A DNA stretch of 64,000 nucleotides from Bradyrhizobium iriomotense (GCF_018129405.1 NZ_JAFCLP010000022.1:82673-146672); one strand, 5' to 3'. Counted from the stretch's first letter, positions 7,784-16,181 are shown. A program made the numbers and translations. Notes: generated by a model from the letters alone, not told the origin.

Positions 7784-9082
7784 ATGAACGATCGGCGGTC
7801 TCTTCTGGTGGCGGTCGCGTGCCCCTCGGCCGTCATGGCCGGCTGGCTGGCGCTCTCTCTGTCCGCTTATGCCCCTGCCCTGATCGAGAACAGCGGCGCC
7901 AATGCGGCCGCAATCTCGCGTGCGAAAGATCTCGGCCGTCTCGATCTCGCCGACGTTCCGCGCGCTGCGACGATCGAGGATGGCATTGCGCTGACTGCCG
8001 ACATCGCCGCCGCTGTCGCCGCGACACCGGTTCCGACGGTCACCGAGGCAGCGGCGCCCGAAGTGCCCGCTCCCGCCGTCAAGCTCGCCTCCGCCGATCC
8101 GGCGCTGATCCTGCCGAGCGAGCCGCCCGCGCCGCAAATTCTGCCCGAGCCGGCGCCCGCCGCCAGCGAGGCCGCGCCGGCTCAGGAGCCGGTCAAGCTT
8201 GCATCCGCCGATCCCGCCGAGATCGTGGCTACCGACGCGCTGTCGCCCGCAGCCCTCGCGACCGGGCCGACAGCCACGACCGAGAGCAAGGCATCACCAT
8301 CTGCCGACACAATCGCCGTGCTCGACGAATGCTTCGTCATCGACGCCTGCATCGACCGCTATCTCTGGGCGCTCTACCAGCGCACACCCAAGGAGGACTC
8401 GATCAAGGTGCAGGAACGCCGCGCCGTCACCGTCAAGCGCAGGGGCAAGATGGTCACGGTGATGCGCAGCTTCACCAAGCTGGTCGATGAGGATTTCGGC
8501 TGGAAGGATCCGAAGGCGGCCGAGCACGCGAAAATGTCGATGATGGACTACGTGATCGGCGGGATGGACAAGAGTTTTAAGCGAAAACTGTTTCGTACGC
8601 TGCTCGCCGCCGAAGCCGCCGGCCTGTCGCCGGGCATCACCAGTGCGTTCCGTGACGACTACCGCCAGTCGATCGCGAGCGGCCTGAAGGCCGCGTCCGA
8701 TCGCTCCTATCACGGCGGCAGCACGCGCGGCGGCTATGGCCACGGCATGGCGGCCGACATCGTCAGCACCCAGGGCAATAACCGCGCGCAGCGCTGGGTC
8801 TCGACAGAAGTGCTGTGGAAATGGGTCGACGCCAACGGCAAGGCGTTCGGCATCGGCCGGCCCTATCTCGGCCGCGATCCGCCGCATGTCGGCCCGATCG
8901 ACGGCGCCGAATATATCTCGAAGCGTGGCACGGCGGACCGCAAGGACGTCGCCAGCGCCAAGCCGAAGAAGGCGCGGGCCGTGGCGCATGCAAAGCTGCC
9001 AAAGGCGCAAGCTGCGCGCGAGCAGAAAGGCCCGGCCAAGCCGCAAAAGTCCGCACAATCGGCCGGCAAGCGCGCGACCTGA
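7784..9082 (+). CDS. Exported M15-like (VanY-type) peptidase with Ala/Pro linker
   Basis: 432 residues. N-terminal signal or anchor (residues ~6-28), then ~130 residues of Ala/Pro/Glu-rich linker with a duplicated VKLASADP motif. The C-terminal domain (~175-385) carries the zinc-peptidase pattern: SAFRDDYRQSI, then GYGHGMAADIV (His and Asp ligands) and later PPHVGP (third ligand His). M15-type enzymes cut peptidoglycan stem peptides in the periplasm. A Lys/Ala-rich basic tail follows. ATG 7784 has GGAGG eight bases upstream; the longer frame from 7442 is untenable. Exact substrate specificity is inference. Confidence 0.75.
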   Translation: MNDRRSLLVAVACPSAVMAGWLALSLSAYAPALIENSGANAAAISRAKDLGRLDLADVPRAATIEDGIALTADIAAAVAATPVPTVTEAAAPEVPAPAVKLASADPALILPSEPPAPQILPEPAPAASEAAPAQEPVKLASADPAEIVATDALSPAALATGPTATTESKASPSADTIAVLDECFVIDACIDRYLWALYQRTPKEDSIKVQERRAVTVKRRGKMVTVMRSFTKLVDEDFGWKDPKAAEHAKMSMMDYVIGGMDKSFKRKLFRTLLAAEAAGLSPGITSAFRDDYRQSIASGLKAASDRSYHGGSTRGGYGHGMAADIVSTQGNNRAQRWVSTEVLWKWVDANGKAFGIGRPYLGRDPPHVGPIDGAEYISKRGTADRKDVASAKPKKARAVAHAKLPKAQAAREQKGPAKPQKSAQSAGKRAT

Positions 9083-9086
9083 GCCG

Positions 9087-9905
9087 TTACGGCTTGCGTC
9101 CCACTGAGGGCAGCGGCACGAGCCGCATCTCGGCCGTGCCGGCCTCTTGCGTGCGCACCAGCACGGCAAAGATGGTCTCGACCGCGAGCCGCACCGCAGC
9201 CTCCATCGCCTTGCCCTTGGCCAGATGCGCCGCGATCAGGCCGGCGAGCAGATCGCCGGTGCCATAGGGGCGGATCGGCAGCCGCGGCGTCGCAAAGCGC
9301 GACAGCTGGCCGTCCGCGCAAAGGATCGTCTCCACCTGCCCCTGGGGCGTGTCAGTGAGCGTGCAGCCGGTCGCAACGACGTCGATGCGGCCCGTCCCTG
9401 CGAGCGCGGCGCACGCCGCGCGCAGGCCCTGCGTATCCGCGATCGTGATTCCGGACAGCAGCTCGAGCTCGAACTGGTTCGGCGTCGTCAGGTTCGCGGC
9501 CGGCAGCAGCCGGTGCCGCACCACATCCAGGATGCCATCGGCGACATAGACGCGGCCATCGTCCCCGATCACGGGATCGCAGAGATAGACGAGCTTGGAA
9601 TTGCGGATCAGGGCGCGCTCGACGAAATCGGCGACGACAGCCGCATTGGCGGGCGAGCCGAGATAGCCGGTGACCAGCACCGCGGCCTCGTCGACGAGAT
9701 CGCGCTCCTCGACGCCTTTGAGGAGGTCGGCGACGAGTTCGGTCTCCAGCACACGGCCGCGGAGGGTCGGATAGCGTGGGTGGTTCGACAGCAGCGTGGT
9801 CGGCACCGCCGCGACATTCACGCCTTCGGCCTGCATGGCGTAGGCGGCCGCGCTGTTGCCGACATGGCCGTGGACCACCTGGCTTTGAATGGAGATGACG
9901 AGCAT
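9087..9905 (-). CDS. pdxY: Pyridoxal kinase (PdxY/PdxK type)
   Basis: 272 residues of the ribokinase-like fold. It phosphorylates pyridoxal, and possibly other B6 vitamers, to make pyridoxal phosphate. The N-terminus MLVISIQSQVVHGHVGN is family-typical (substrate pocket); LCDPVIGDD sits near 115, TPNQFELELLSG near 145, and RPYGTGDLLAGLIAAHL near 215-231 has the anion-hole Gly-Thr-Gly-Asp with catalytic Asp. I start at 9905 because family members begin exactly here. It is last in a minus-strand run tetR - PaiB-like - pdxY with a 48-bp gap, suggesting one operon. Confidence 0.9.
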   Translation of the reverse strand: MLVISIQSQVVHGHVGNSAAAYAMQAEGVNVAAVPTTLLSNHPRYPTLRGRVLETELVADLLKGVEERDLVDEAAVLVTGYLGSPANAAVVADFVERALIRNSKLVYLCDPVIGDDGRVYVADGILDVVRHRLLPAANLTTPNQFELELLSGITIADTQGLRAACAALAGTGRIDVVATGCTLTDTPQGQVETILCADGQLSRFATPRLPIRPYGTGDLLAGLIAAHLAKGKAMEAAVRLAVETIFAVLVRTQEAGTAEMRLVPLPSVGRKP

Positions 9906-9953
9906 GTGGAGGTCCGTAAGGTCAATCGCGGTGCAAGGCAAGCGCAGCCCGGA

Positions 9954-10595
9954 TCACGAAAAATCGTACCCAAGCCCCGGACGCAGCGCCTGCATCTTCC
10001 GCGCCAGCCGGCGATGCCCCGTCTCCTCCGACCGCGCCAGCCGGCCCGCGACCGCGACATGATCCGCATCGCTCTTGTGCTGGTTGAGCTTTGCCTGTCC
10101 TTCGACGGTATCGACCACGAGATCGATGACGCGGATCGCAGCCAACATGCTCTCGCGCTTGCCCGGCTCCATCCGTGCGAGGTCCCAGGGCGGCTTCGGC
10201 AAGCGCGCCTCGGCGACCGCGAGCAGCGCATCGCCGTGCCCGCGGTTCTCGCCCGGCCCACGCAGATGCGCCACGCCCGACAGGTGCACGGCCTCGTAGA
10301 GCCAGGTCGAGACGTTGTCCGGCGAGGCATACCAGTCGTTGGAGATGTAGGCATCGTCGCCGGCGACGATCAGCAGGAATCGCCTCGCGCCATCTGCCAG
10401 CGGAACGAGTGGATTCCTGGCGGTGAGATGGACCTGCACGATCACCTGCCCGTCGCGCTGCTCCAGCACGAACGGCACGTGCGAGGCGCGCGGCCCGCGC
10501 TCATCCACTGCTACGACCACGCCGAAGCCGCGTTGCCCGGCGAATTCCAGCGCGGCCTGCTCCTCGATGTGGAATTGGGGACGGAGAACATGCAT
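9954..10595 (-). CDS. PaiB-like FMN-binding split-barrel protein
   Basis: 213 residues, the usual PaiB length. Members begin M-x-x-x-P-x-F, as here (MHVLRPQF), and bind FMN in a split barrel related to pyridoxamine-phosphate oxidase. Family-typical segments are SHVPFVLEQ, VHLTARNPL and YISNDWYAS. In Bacillus, PaiB was described as a negative regulator; most members have no known activity. The frame runs on to 11099 but the upstream part overlaps tetR and is a shadow. It lies between tetR and pdxY on the same strand, so a link to B6 or flavin metabolism is plausible but unproven. Confidence 0.85.
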   Translation of the reverse strand: MHVLRPQFHIEEQAALEFAGQRGFGVVVAVDERGPRASHVPFVLEQRDGQVIVQVHLTARNPLVPLADGARRFLLIVAGDDAYISNDWYASPDNVSTWLYEAVHLSGVAHLRGPGENRGHGDALLAVAEARLPKPPWDLARMEPGKRESMLAAIRVIDLVVDTVEGQAKLNQHKSDADHVAVAGRLARSEETGHRRLARKMQALRPGLGYDFS

Positions 10596-10684
10596 GGCGA
10601 GGCGCTCGATCTGCTCGACGAAGGACGATGCTACCCCATCATCCGGCCCAGGCCGAAACGATATCGGCCTGCAAAACGCAGATG

Positions 10685-11329
10685 TCAGGAATGTTTCCGG
10701 CGCCGCGCAAGCTCGCCGAGATAGGCGCAGAACATGTCGGCCAGTCCGTCGGCATAACGCGCGATCTCCGTTTCGCTGCGTGGCGCCTCCGAGAACCGCT
10801 TGCCGACCTCGCTCAGCGTCGTCGTGATCAATTCGCCGGCGAGAGCGCGCGTCGCGTCCGTTGCCCTGGGCAGCGCCTCCCGCATGAACGCCGCGACGAT
10901 GCCCTTGCCGGCAGCCCGCGCGTCCTGCGCTTCGGGCGCATCGCGATAGAGCGGTGCGGCGTCGCTGAGGGCGGTGCGGATCGCGGCCTCCTCGCACTCG
11001 GAGCGGATGAAGGCACGGACCAGCGCGCGCAGCCGCGCCGGTGGCGCCTTTGCGCCGTCCGCGAGGATGCCGCGCAGCATGTCGCTCGTGCGCCGCCATT
11101 CATCGCTCTGGAGGCGGAACAGGATCGCCGCCTTGTTCGGAAAGTATTGATAGAGCGACCCGACGCTCACCCCGGCCCGCTCCGCCACCCGCGCCGTGGT
11201 GAAACGCTGCGCGCCCTCCTTCGCCAGGACCTGAACAGCTGCATCCAGAATGGCCGCCACAAGCTCCGTGGAGCGGGCCTGTTGCGGCTGTTTTCGTGAG
11301 GAAACTGAACGGCTTCGGCGATCGGCCAC
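10685..11329 (-). CDS. TetR family transcriptional regulator
   Basis: About 214 residues. The N-terminal helix-turn-helix reads FTTARVAERAGVSVGSLYQYF (quoted only in outline: recognition helix VSVGSLYQYF at ~50-60), followed by a helical ligand-binding domain. I prefer GTG 11329, which has GAGGG four bases upstream; TTG at 11344 is the alternative. It is divergent from the O-methyltransferase at 11427 and heads the PaiB-like/pdxY run. A palindrome in the divergent gap (11358-11375) is a likely operator, so it probably controls both directions. Confidence 0.9.
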   Translation of the reverse strand: MADRRSRSVSSRKQPQQARSTELVAAILDAAVQVLAKEGAQRFTTARVAERAGVSVGSLYQYFPNKAAILFRLQSDEWRRTSDMLRGILADGAKAPPARLRALVRAFIRSECEEAAIRTALSDAAPLYRDAPEAQDARAAGKGIVAAFMREALPRATDATRALAGELITTTLSEVGKRFSEAPRSETEIARYADGLADMFCAYLGELARRRKHS

Positions 11330-11357
11330 GGCGCCCTCGGGCAATGCGAATAGCGAA

Positions 11358-11375
11358 TGCGACGAATTAGTCGTA
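11358..11375. promoter_or_regulatory. Candidate TetR operator
   Basis: TGCGACGAATTAGTCGTA: arms TGCGAC and GTCGTA match at five of six positions around a six-base centre. It sits between the divergent tetR and O-methyltransferase genes, 29 bp before the preferred tetR start and 51 bp before the methyltransferase start. Confidence 0.5.
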
Positions 11376-11426
11376 TTTCAGCTTCCACGCAAGTACACGC
11401 TTCGCCGCCAACCCTGGAGACCTCGA

Positions 11427-12092
11427 ATGACCACCCCGACCATCACATCGCTTGCGCCGCTGCTGGATCGCCTCTTCCTTGAGGCCGAAGCAGCAAGCGG
11501 CGCAACGCGCGCAGCCGTCGCGGATCTGTCCGATGCCGACCAGGTGCGGATGCTGCGGAGCAAGACCGACTACCGCGATCTCTATGGTCGCCTGAAGGAC
11601 GCGCCGCTCGCGGTCTCGCGCGAGACCGGTGTGCTGCTCTACATGCTGGCGCGCAGCTCCCGCGCCAAAGCGATCGTCGAGTTCGGCACCTCATTCGGCA
11701 TCTCGACCCTGCACCTTGCCGCAGGCTTGCGCGACAATGGCGGCGGCCGCCTCATCACCAGTGAGTTCGAGCCGTCGAAGGCAGCGCGGGCGCGGGAAAA
11801 CCTGTCGGCCGGCGGCTTGATCGACCTCGTCGAAATCCGCGAGGGCGATGCGCTGCAAACGCTCAGTGCCGATCTGCCTGATACGATCGATCTCGTGCTG
11901 CTCGACGGCGCCAAGGCGCTCTACCCCGAGATCCTGGATCTGATCGAAGACCATCTCAGGCCGGGTGCGATCATTCTCGCCGATAACGCCGACGACAGCC
12001 CCGACTATCTGGCGCGGGTGCGTGCGCCCGGAAGCGGCTACATGTCCACGCCCTTTGCCGAAGACGTCGAACTCTCCGTCAGGATCAACTAG
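11427..12092 (+). CDS. O-methyltransferase (family 3, CCoAOMT-like)
   Basis: 221 residues. SAM-binding motif I is IVEFGTSFGISTLHLA (about 83-98), then an acidic loop ITSEFEP and a metal-site-like LVLLDGAKALYPEIL with a following LADNADDSP. These are the marks of class I, cation-dependent small-molecule O-methyltransferases. The substrate is unknown. ATG 11427 is preceded by GGAG at seven bases. Divergent from tetR and probably regulated by it through the 11358-11375 palindrome; a role in modifying a toxic or signalling phenolic is an inference from that arrangement. Confidence 0.85.
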   Translation: MTTPTITSLAPLLDRLFLEAEAASGATRAAVADLSDADQVRMLRSKTDYRDLYGRLKDAPLAVSRETGVLLYMLARSSRAKAIVEFGTSFGISTLHLAAGLRDNGGGRLITSEFEPSKAARARENLSAGGLIDLVEIREGDALQTLSADLPDTIDLVLLDGAKALYPEILDLIEDHLRPGAIILADNADDSPDYLARVRAPGSGYMSTPFAEDVELSVRIN

Positions 12093-12236
12093 CGCCGCCC
12101 CGAACCACCACAAGAGCGTGAGGCCGCCGCACGATTCACCCGCGCGGCGGCTTCAGCCGGCGTTCCCGACGTGTCGCAGGCTCGTCACCGACACGTGATA
12201 ATGGCTGCCGGCAAAGCCGCGCTGCGTATGCTAAAC

Positions 12237-12254
12237 ATACCTACCGTGCGGTAT
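12237..12254. promoter_or_regulatory. Candidate operator for the SMR/TetR pair
   Basis: ATACCTACCGTGCGGTAT contains the perfect palindrome TACCG-TG-CGGTA inside wider ATACC/GGTAT arms. It lies 28 bp before the efflux pump's start and just downstream of TATGCT (12227-12232), a possible -10 box, so a bound repressor would block transcription. Confidence 0.55.
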
Positions 12255-12282
12255 CTTTCTTGCCGCCATGCCCGAGCCAGAT

Positions 12283-12627
12283 ATGACCTCCGCCTTCAAC
12301 GCCTACGCAGCGCTTGCCCTCGCCATCGTCTTCGAGGTCACCGCGTCCGCCTTCCTGCAGCAGTCCGCGCAATTCACGCGGCCGTGGCCGACGCTCGCCA
12401 TGGTGCTGTTCTATGTCGCCTCGTTCTACGCGCTGTCGGTCGCGATCCGGGTGATCCCCCTGAGCATCGCCTATGCGATCTGGGGCGGCGTCGGCATCAT
12501 CCTGACCGCGACCGTCTCCTTCGTGCTGTTCCGCCAGATGCTGGACGCCGCGGCCTTCGTCGGCATCGGATTGATCGTATCAGGGGTCGTGATCATCAAC
12601 CTGTTCTCGGAGACGACGGTGCATTGA
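12283..12627 (+). CDS. Small multidrug resistance (SMR) efflux protein
   Basis: 114 residues with four transmembrane helices. The first carries the essential membrane-embedded Glu (AIVFEVTASAF, Glu18 here). Other SMR marks are FYALSVAIRVIPLSIAYAIWGGVG (in outline: the P-L-S-x-A-Y-A-I-W-x-G-x-G signature near 55-67) and a final helix ending VVIINLFS. SMR dimers exchange protons for cationic drugs or guanidinium-type compounds. MTSAFN at 12283 is taken as start; a start five codons earlier is possible. Its stop overlaps the following tetR start, so the two are translationally coupled. Confidence 0.9.
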   Translation: MTSAFNAYAALALAIVFEVTASAFLQQSAQFTRPWPTLAMVLFYVASFYALSVAIRVIPLSIAYAIWGGVGIILTATVSFVLFRQMLDAAAFVGIGLIVSGVVIINLFSETTVH

Positions 12628-13196
12628 TGCCGGGAAGCGCCTATACCCGCGCCAAGCAGCCCGAACAGGTTCGGCGCGCCCTGCTCGATCACGCCGCTTC
12701 CATTGCCATGGACCATGGCGTCGCCGGCGTCACGGTGCAGGCGGTGGCGGCGGCGGCCGGCGTCACCAAGGGCGGGCTGTTTCATCACTTCGGCAGCAAG
12801 CAGGCGTTGATCGAGGGCCTGTTCGCCGATCTGCTCGGCCGCGTCGACGCCGAGATCGACGCCGCCATCGAAGCCGACCCCAGGCCGCGCGGCAGTTTTA
12901 CGCGCGCCTATGTCAATGCGGTGTTCACCGGCAAGGCCTTCGGCTTCACCACGCCATGGGCAGCGCTGAGCATGGTCGTCGTGACCGATCCGTCATTGCG
13001 CCGGCTCTGGAACGATTGGATGAAGGCGCGGCTGAAGCGCCATCGCGCGACCGACGGCACGCCCGAGCTGCACATCGTGCGCCTCGCCGCCGACGGCGCC
13101 TGGCTGACCTTCGTCACGACCGGGCAGACACGCATGAGTGCCGAGCTCCGCGCTGTGCACGACCGGCTGATCGCGCAGACCCATCGGCGCGGATAA
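12627..13196 (+). CDS. TetR family regulator of the SMR pump
   Basis: 189 residues, starting inside the pump's stop codon (TGATG overlap). The helix-turn-helix is VQAVAAAAGVTKGGLFHHF in outline (recognition part VTKGGLFHHF near 41-50). The C-terminal domain resembles TetR_C_6/33 types with an aromatic ligand pocket. Coupling to the pump and the palindrome at 12237-12254 imply local autoregulation with induction by a pump substrate. The longer upstream frame (from 12171) is a shadow of the pump gene. Confidence 0.9.
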   Translation: MPGSAYTRAKQPEQVRRALLDHAASIAMDHGVAGVTVQAVAAAAGVTKGGLFHHFGSKQALIEGLFADLLGRVDAEIDAAIEADPRPRGSFTRAYVNAVFTGKAFGFTTPWAALSMVVVTDPSLRRLWNDWMKARLKRHRATDGTPELHIVRLAADGAWLTFVTTGQTRMSAELRAVHDRLIAQTHRRG

Positions 13197-13215
13197 CGGC
13201 TATGTTCGACACTCC

Positions 13216-13302
13216 GTAGCCCGGATGGAGCGCAGCGTAATCCGGGAATCTTGTCGCCGCCGGCGCACCGCCCCGGATTGCGCTACGCTCCATCCGGGCT
13301 AC
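13216..13302. repeat. REP pair, subtype B (GTAGCCCGGATGGAGCG)
   Basis: Inverted pair of ~31-bp elements with GTAG head and CCCGGAT/ATCCGGG hairpin arms, separated by ~25 bp. It has the same subtype as the elements surrounding the RAYT gene at 53.3 kb. It lies between the convergent tetR and cytochrome genes. Confidence 0.85.
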
Positions 13303-13310
13303 AGGTCATC

Positions 13311-14903
13311 TCACGGCGCCGTCTTGATCTTCGCGCGCAGCGATGTCGGCTCCACGATACCCGGCAAGAAGCTGAAATTCGCCGAGGTCTTTCCATCGAC
13401 CAGCGTCGCGAAGTTGTGGCAACTGACGCAGGAGCCCGGACCTGCGGGACCGTTGCTCAGATAATTCTGGATGTAGGTCTCCAGTGTCATGTTGGACAGC
13501 ATGCCCGGCACGGCATTGGATGGAATCGGATTTGGCGGGGTCGGCGGTTCGACATTGCCGCCCCATTGCGTGCCGACCAGCATGTAATTCCAGAACACGC
13601 TCTTGAGCGAGCCGAGCGCCATCCGCCACTGCTCGTTCAGCGTGGACGTTGTCGGATAAATCCGCCAGCAGCGCACCGCCTGCGGCTGCGCCGTTGCGCT
13701 GGTGGTACCGCCTTGCGCATAAGGCTTGCGCGGATTCCAGGGGAATGCCGTCTTGCTGACGCCGGGCGATTGCGGAGAGATATTGGTTCCGAGACTCGAC
13801 GGCGCGCCGGTGTTGAAGAACGAGAAATGCGCGCCCGGGGCGGGACTGGCCGGCCCACAGCTCGGCTGGTTGATCCAGTTCGTGGCCTTGTCGGTGCCGC
13901 AGCCATCCGCAACGTTGCAGGGCGCGTTTGCGAGCGGCGCGTTGTCGACATGCTCGAACGTCGCCCAGATCCATTGCGGCCGCAGCGCCGGATTGGTCTT
14001 GTCCAGCGGATTGCGCTGGAGGATGTGCATGCCGACGAGCCCCACCCGCTCGCTGCGGCAGAACGGACGGCCGTCGCGCACGAGATCGCCTGAGACCGCC
14101 AGCAGGATGTTCTGCGTGAAGAATTTCGACGGATCGTCCTTCGGATCGAGGATGCGCCAGGACGCCTTGATCTCGATTGAACCGTTGGTGCCGTCGGGCA
14201 CCGTCGCCGACGACGTGAAATCGGCGCCACCAGGATTTTTCTTGATGAACTCGTCCTGGCCCGCCGTGGTCGTCAGCGTCTGCGACTTCTGTCCGCCGGG
14301 CGCGCGCAGATATTGCGCCTCGATCTCGTTGACGCGCCGCTCGAACAGCGTCCAGTTGCCGTTGACGTCGATCAGCGGCTTGTTGGTTGCGGCCTGCAGA
14401 TATTCCTCGTTATTCGGCATCGGCTGGCCTTTGCCGTTCGAGCCGATATGGAAGATCGGAAGCGCCAGCGCCTGCGGGCAGCCGGCGATGACAGGCGCGT
14501 TGCCGAACAGCGAGGAGACTGTCGGATAGGCCTGCCAGACCCGCCGGCCCGGCTGCGTCAATCCCTGCGCCGCCGGCTCCTTGACGCCGCTTGCCACCCA
14601 GTTGAGCGCGACGAACATCTGCCAGGCCATGTTGTCGAAGGGCGACTGCACGTCCGCCTTCTCGCTCTGCGGCGGCTGACCGTAGAGGCCGTTATAGCCC
14701 TGTGTTTCCGCGAGGCCCGGATCGGGGCCGATATAGGCCGGCACGATGGAGCACAGCCCATTGCCGCCATTGGCGCAGAACCTGGCCTGCGGAATATAGG
14801 GCGGTGCGGCTTGCTGCGCCTGCGCGGCCGGCCGCAGCGGTGCCACCAGCATCGCCGTGGCAAACGCGAGCGGCATCAGGGTGAAAGACTGCCAATGCTT
14901 CAT
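13311..14903 (-). CDS. Large exported c-type cytochrome family protein
   Basis: 530 residues with a Sec signal peptide (cleavage near AQAQQAA, ~28-30). A single heme c motif CVSCH lies near the C-terminus (~residue 480) followed by a short domain. The large N-terminal region is rich in Asn, Trp and Pro, with several cysteines (CSIVPAY, CNVADGCG) that may form disulphides. It is presumably periplasmic, and its redox partner is unknown. ATG 14903 has GAGG at nine bases. The small cytochrome gene 221 bp upstream on the same strand may form a functional pair with it. Confidence 0.75.
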   Translation of the reverse strand: MKHWQSFTLMPLAFATAMLVAPLRPAAQAQQAAPPYIPQARFCANGGNGLCSIVPAYIGPDPGLAETQGYNGLYGQPPQSEKADVQSPFDNMAWQMFVALNWVASGVKEPAAQGLTQPGRRVWQAYPTVSSLFGNAPVIAGCPQALALPIFHIGSNGKGQPMPNNEEYLQAATNKPLIDVNGNWTLFERRVNEIEAQYLRAPGGQKSQTLTTTAGQDEFIKKNPGGADFTSSATVPDGTNGSIEIKASWRILDPKDDPSKFFTQNILLAVSGDLVRDGRPFCRSERVGLVGMHILQRNPLDKTNPALRPQWIWATFEHVDNAPLANAPCNVADGCGTDKATNWINQPSCGPASPAPGAHFSFFNTGAPSSLGTNISPQSPGVSKTAFPWNPRKPYAQGGTTSATAQPQAVRCWRIYPTTSTLNEQWRMALGSLKSVFWNYMLVGTQWGGNVEPPTPPNPIPSNAVPGMLSNMTLETYIQNYLSNGPAGPGSCVSCHNFATLVDGKTSANFSFLPGIVEPTSLRAKIKTAP

Positions 14904-15123
14904 CGGTGGTCCTCACGGATACGAGCTCAACCGCGCCGCCCTCGCCCGAGCTCAAAATGTGATGTGCGACCAGATCCCGAGATCTGTCCGACGGACATCC
15001 AGGTTGCTTTCCATTCTAAAACTACTTAAAGTTTAATACCACCTCTCGGCAATGCCGACAATCTCATTCTATTTTTGATTGAGAATGCAATCGCGCGGGA
15101 TCGTCTCTGGCCGTGGCTACTGG

Positions 15124-15480
15124 CTACTGCACCGGCTTGGGCGGACGCGGCGCGGACTTCGACGGCTTTGCGCCGGGCTTGGCCGCGGCGGGCGGCGGCC
15201 CGTCGACCGACTCCAGATACGCGGCGAGTGCCTTGGCGGAGTCGGAACTGGTTGCGTAATGATCCTTCAGGAACCAGGACAACGTCAGGCTGAAGCGCCC
15301 CTTGGCAAGGCCGCGCGGGCTGCGGTGGCAGGTCGCGCAGCCATCGGCAAACAGCCTTTCGGGCGACTTGCCGGCATCGAGATTTTGCGCAGAGGCAATC
15401 GTCGCCGTCAGTGCGGCGGCCGCGGCAGGAATCATCAGGGGCGCGATCAGGCCGCGCCCCGGTCGGAATAGCGATATCAA
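15124..15480 (-). CDS. Small exported c-type cytochrome
   Basis: 118 residues starting at TTG 15480, preceded by GGGGGA five bases upstream. A signal peptide (RPGRGLIAPLMIPAAAA, cut near IASAQ) is followed by one heme motif CATCH and a short helical domain, then a Lys/Pro/Ala-rich tail. The longer frame from 15531 translates an interspersed repeat and is rejected. With the larger cytochrome downstream on the same strand it suggests a periplasmic electron-transfer pair. No clear distal Met ligand is visible, so the heme coordination is uncertain. Confidence 0.7.
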   Translation of the reverse strand: MISLFRPGRGLIAPLMIPAAAAALTATIASAQNLDAGKSPERLFADGCATCHRSPRGLAKGRFSLTLSWFLKDHYATSSDSAKALAAYLESVDGPPPAAAKPGAKPSKSAPRPPKPVQ

Positions 15481-15492
15481 TGTCGTCCCCCA

Positions 15493-15546
15493 GAGCGTTT
15501 TCAAGCGAAGCGGATGACCGGTCCGCGTCAAGAAAACGCGTCAAAA
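15493..15546. repeat. Interspersed inverted repeat, AGCGTTTTC...GAAAACGCG family
   Basis: AGCGTTTTCAAGCGAAGCGG pairs through CGTTTTC and GAAAACG. A second copy with the same layout lies at 23921-23970, and a decayed one near 25322. Here it sits directly upstream of the cytochrome's TTG start and fakes a longer N-terminus. Confidence 0.75.
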
Positions 15547-15568
15547 ATCTAGAGTTCCCGTCCTGCGG

Positions 15569-15748
15569 TCACGCCGCCAGCAATTGATCGAATTCGGGCG
15601 GCGCGTAGGCCTTGCCGTCCTGGTCGGTGATGACGACCCGCCATCCCTCGCTCGCCCACACCTTTGCCTTCGCCACGATGAGCAGCCGGCTCTCGCGCGC
15701 GAAACTGTACTTCTCATTGTCGCGTTCTGCGACCATTTTATAGGCCAA
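15569..15748 (-). CDS. Small conserved hypothetical protein, TTG start
   Basis: 59 residues beginning (as Met) AYKMVAERDNEKYSFARE. The TTG at 15748 is preceded by AAGGGG at seven bases. An ATG three codons later is the alternative. The chain is mixed charged with an ILIV-rich middle (RLLIVAKAKVWASEGWRVVI) and ends FDQLLAA; it looks like a small alpha/beta soluble protein. The longer frames upstream are shadows of the DUF3551 gene's leader. Function unknown; similar small proteins occur across Bradyrhizobium. Confidence 0.6.
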   Translation of the reverse strand: MAYKMVAERDNEKYSFARESRLLIVAKAKVWASEGWRVVITDQDGKAYAPPEFDQLLAA

Positions 15749-15886
15749 TGCGCATCCCCTTGCGTTGCCCTGCACCTGCCCCCTCGTGGCAGCGGGCTTT
15801 GGCGGCAATTCGCCGGGAGCGTGGCAATTTGGTGCCATCCGCAGGCAGCATTGTGCTTGGCTCCGGCGGGTCGACGGAGGTTGATC

Positions 15887-16162
15887 ATGCGCCCTATCAG
15901 GAATGCGATTCCGCTTGTCGCGGGCTTGCTCGGCATCGCCTCGGCCGGCGCGCCGGCTGCGGCGCAGACCTACGATCCGCGCTATCCCGTCTGCATCGAG
16001 GTCTACACCATCGACAGCAGCAACATCGAATGCAGTTTTATGACGATCGCGCAGTGCGCCGCGGCGGCCTCCGGGCAGTCCGCGCAGTGCTATGCCAATC
16101 CCTATACCACCCAGAGCAGGCAGCAAGGCCTGGCCTCGTCGCCGCCGCGACGAAACCGATAG
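15887..16162 (+). CDS. DUF3551 exported small protein
   Basis: 91 residues with a signal peptide (MRPIRNAIPLVAGLLG, cut near AAAQ at ~26). A Cys-containing DUF3551 core follows: YPVCIEVYTID, IECSFMTIAQC and SGQSAQCYANPY. DUF3551 proteins are abundant, short, secreted proteins in Bradyrhizobium with no known role; the three or four cysteines suggest disulphides. ATG 15887 is strongly supported by CGGAGG six bases upstream. Confidence 0.85.
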   Translation: MRPIRNAIPLVAGLLGIASAGAPAAAQTYDPRYPVCIEVYTIDSSNIECSFMTIAQCAAAASGQSAQCYANPYTTQSRQQGLASSPPRRNR

Positions 16163-16181
16163 CCTTAAGTCCACGCCACGA

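Noticed and set aside
9147-10724. 525-residue plus-strand frame over pdxY and the PaiB-like gene
   Set aside because: It has no motif and its codon pattern is that of antisense DNA in a high-GC genome.
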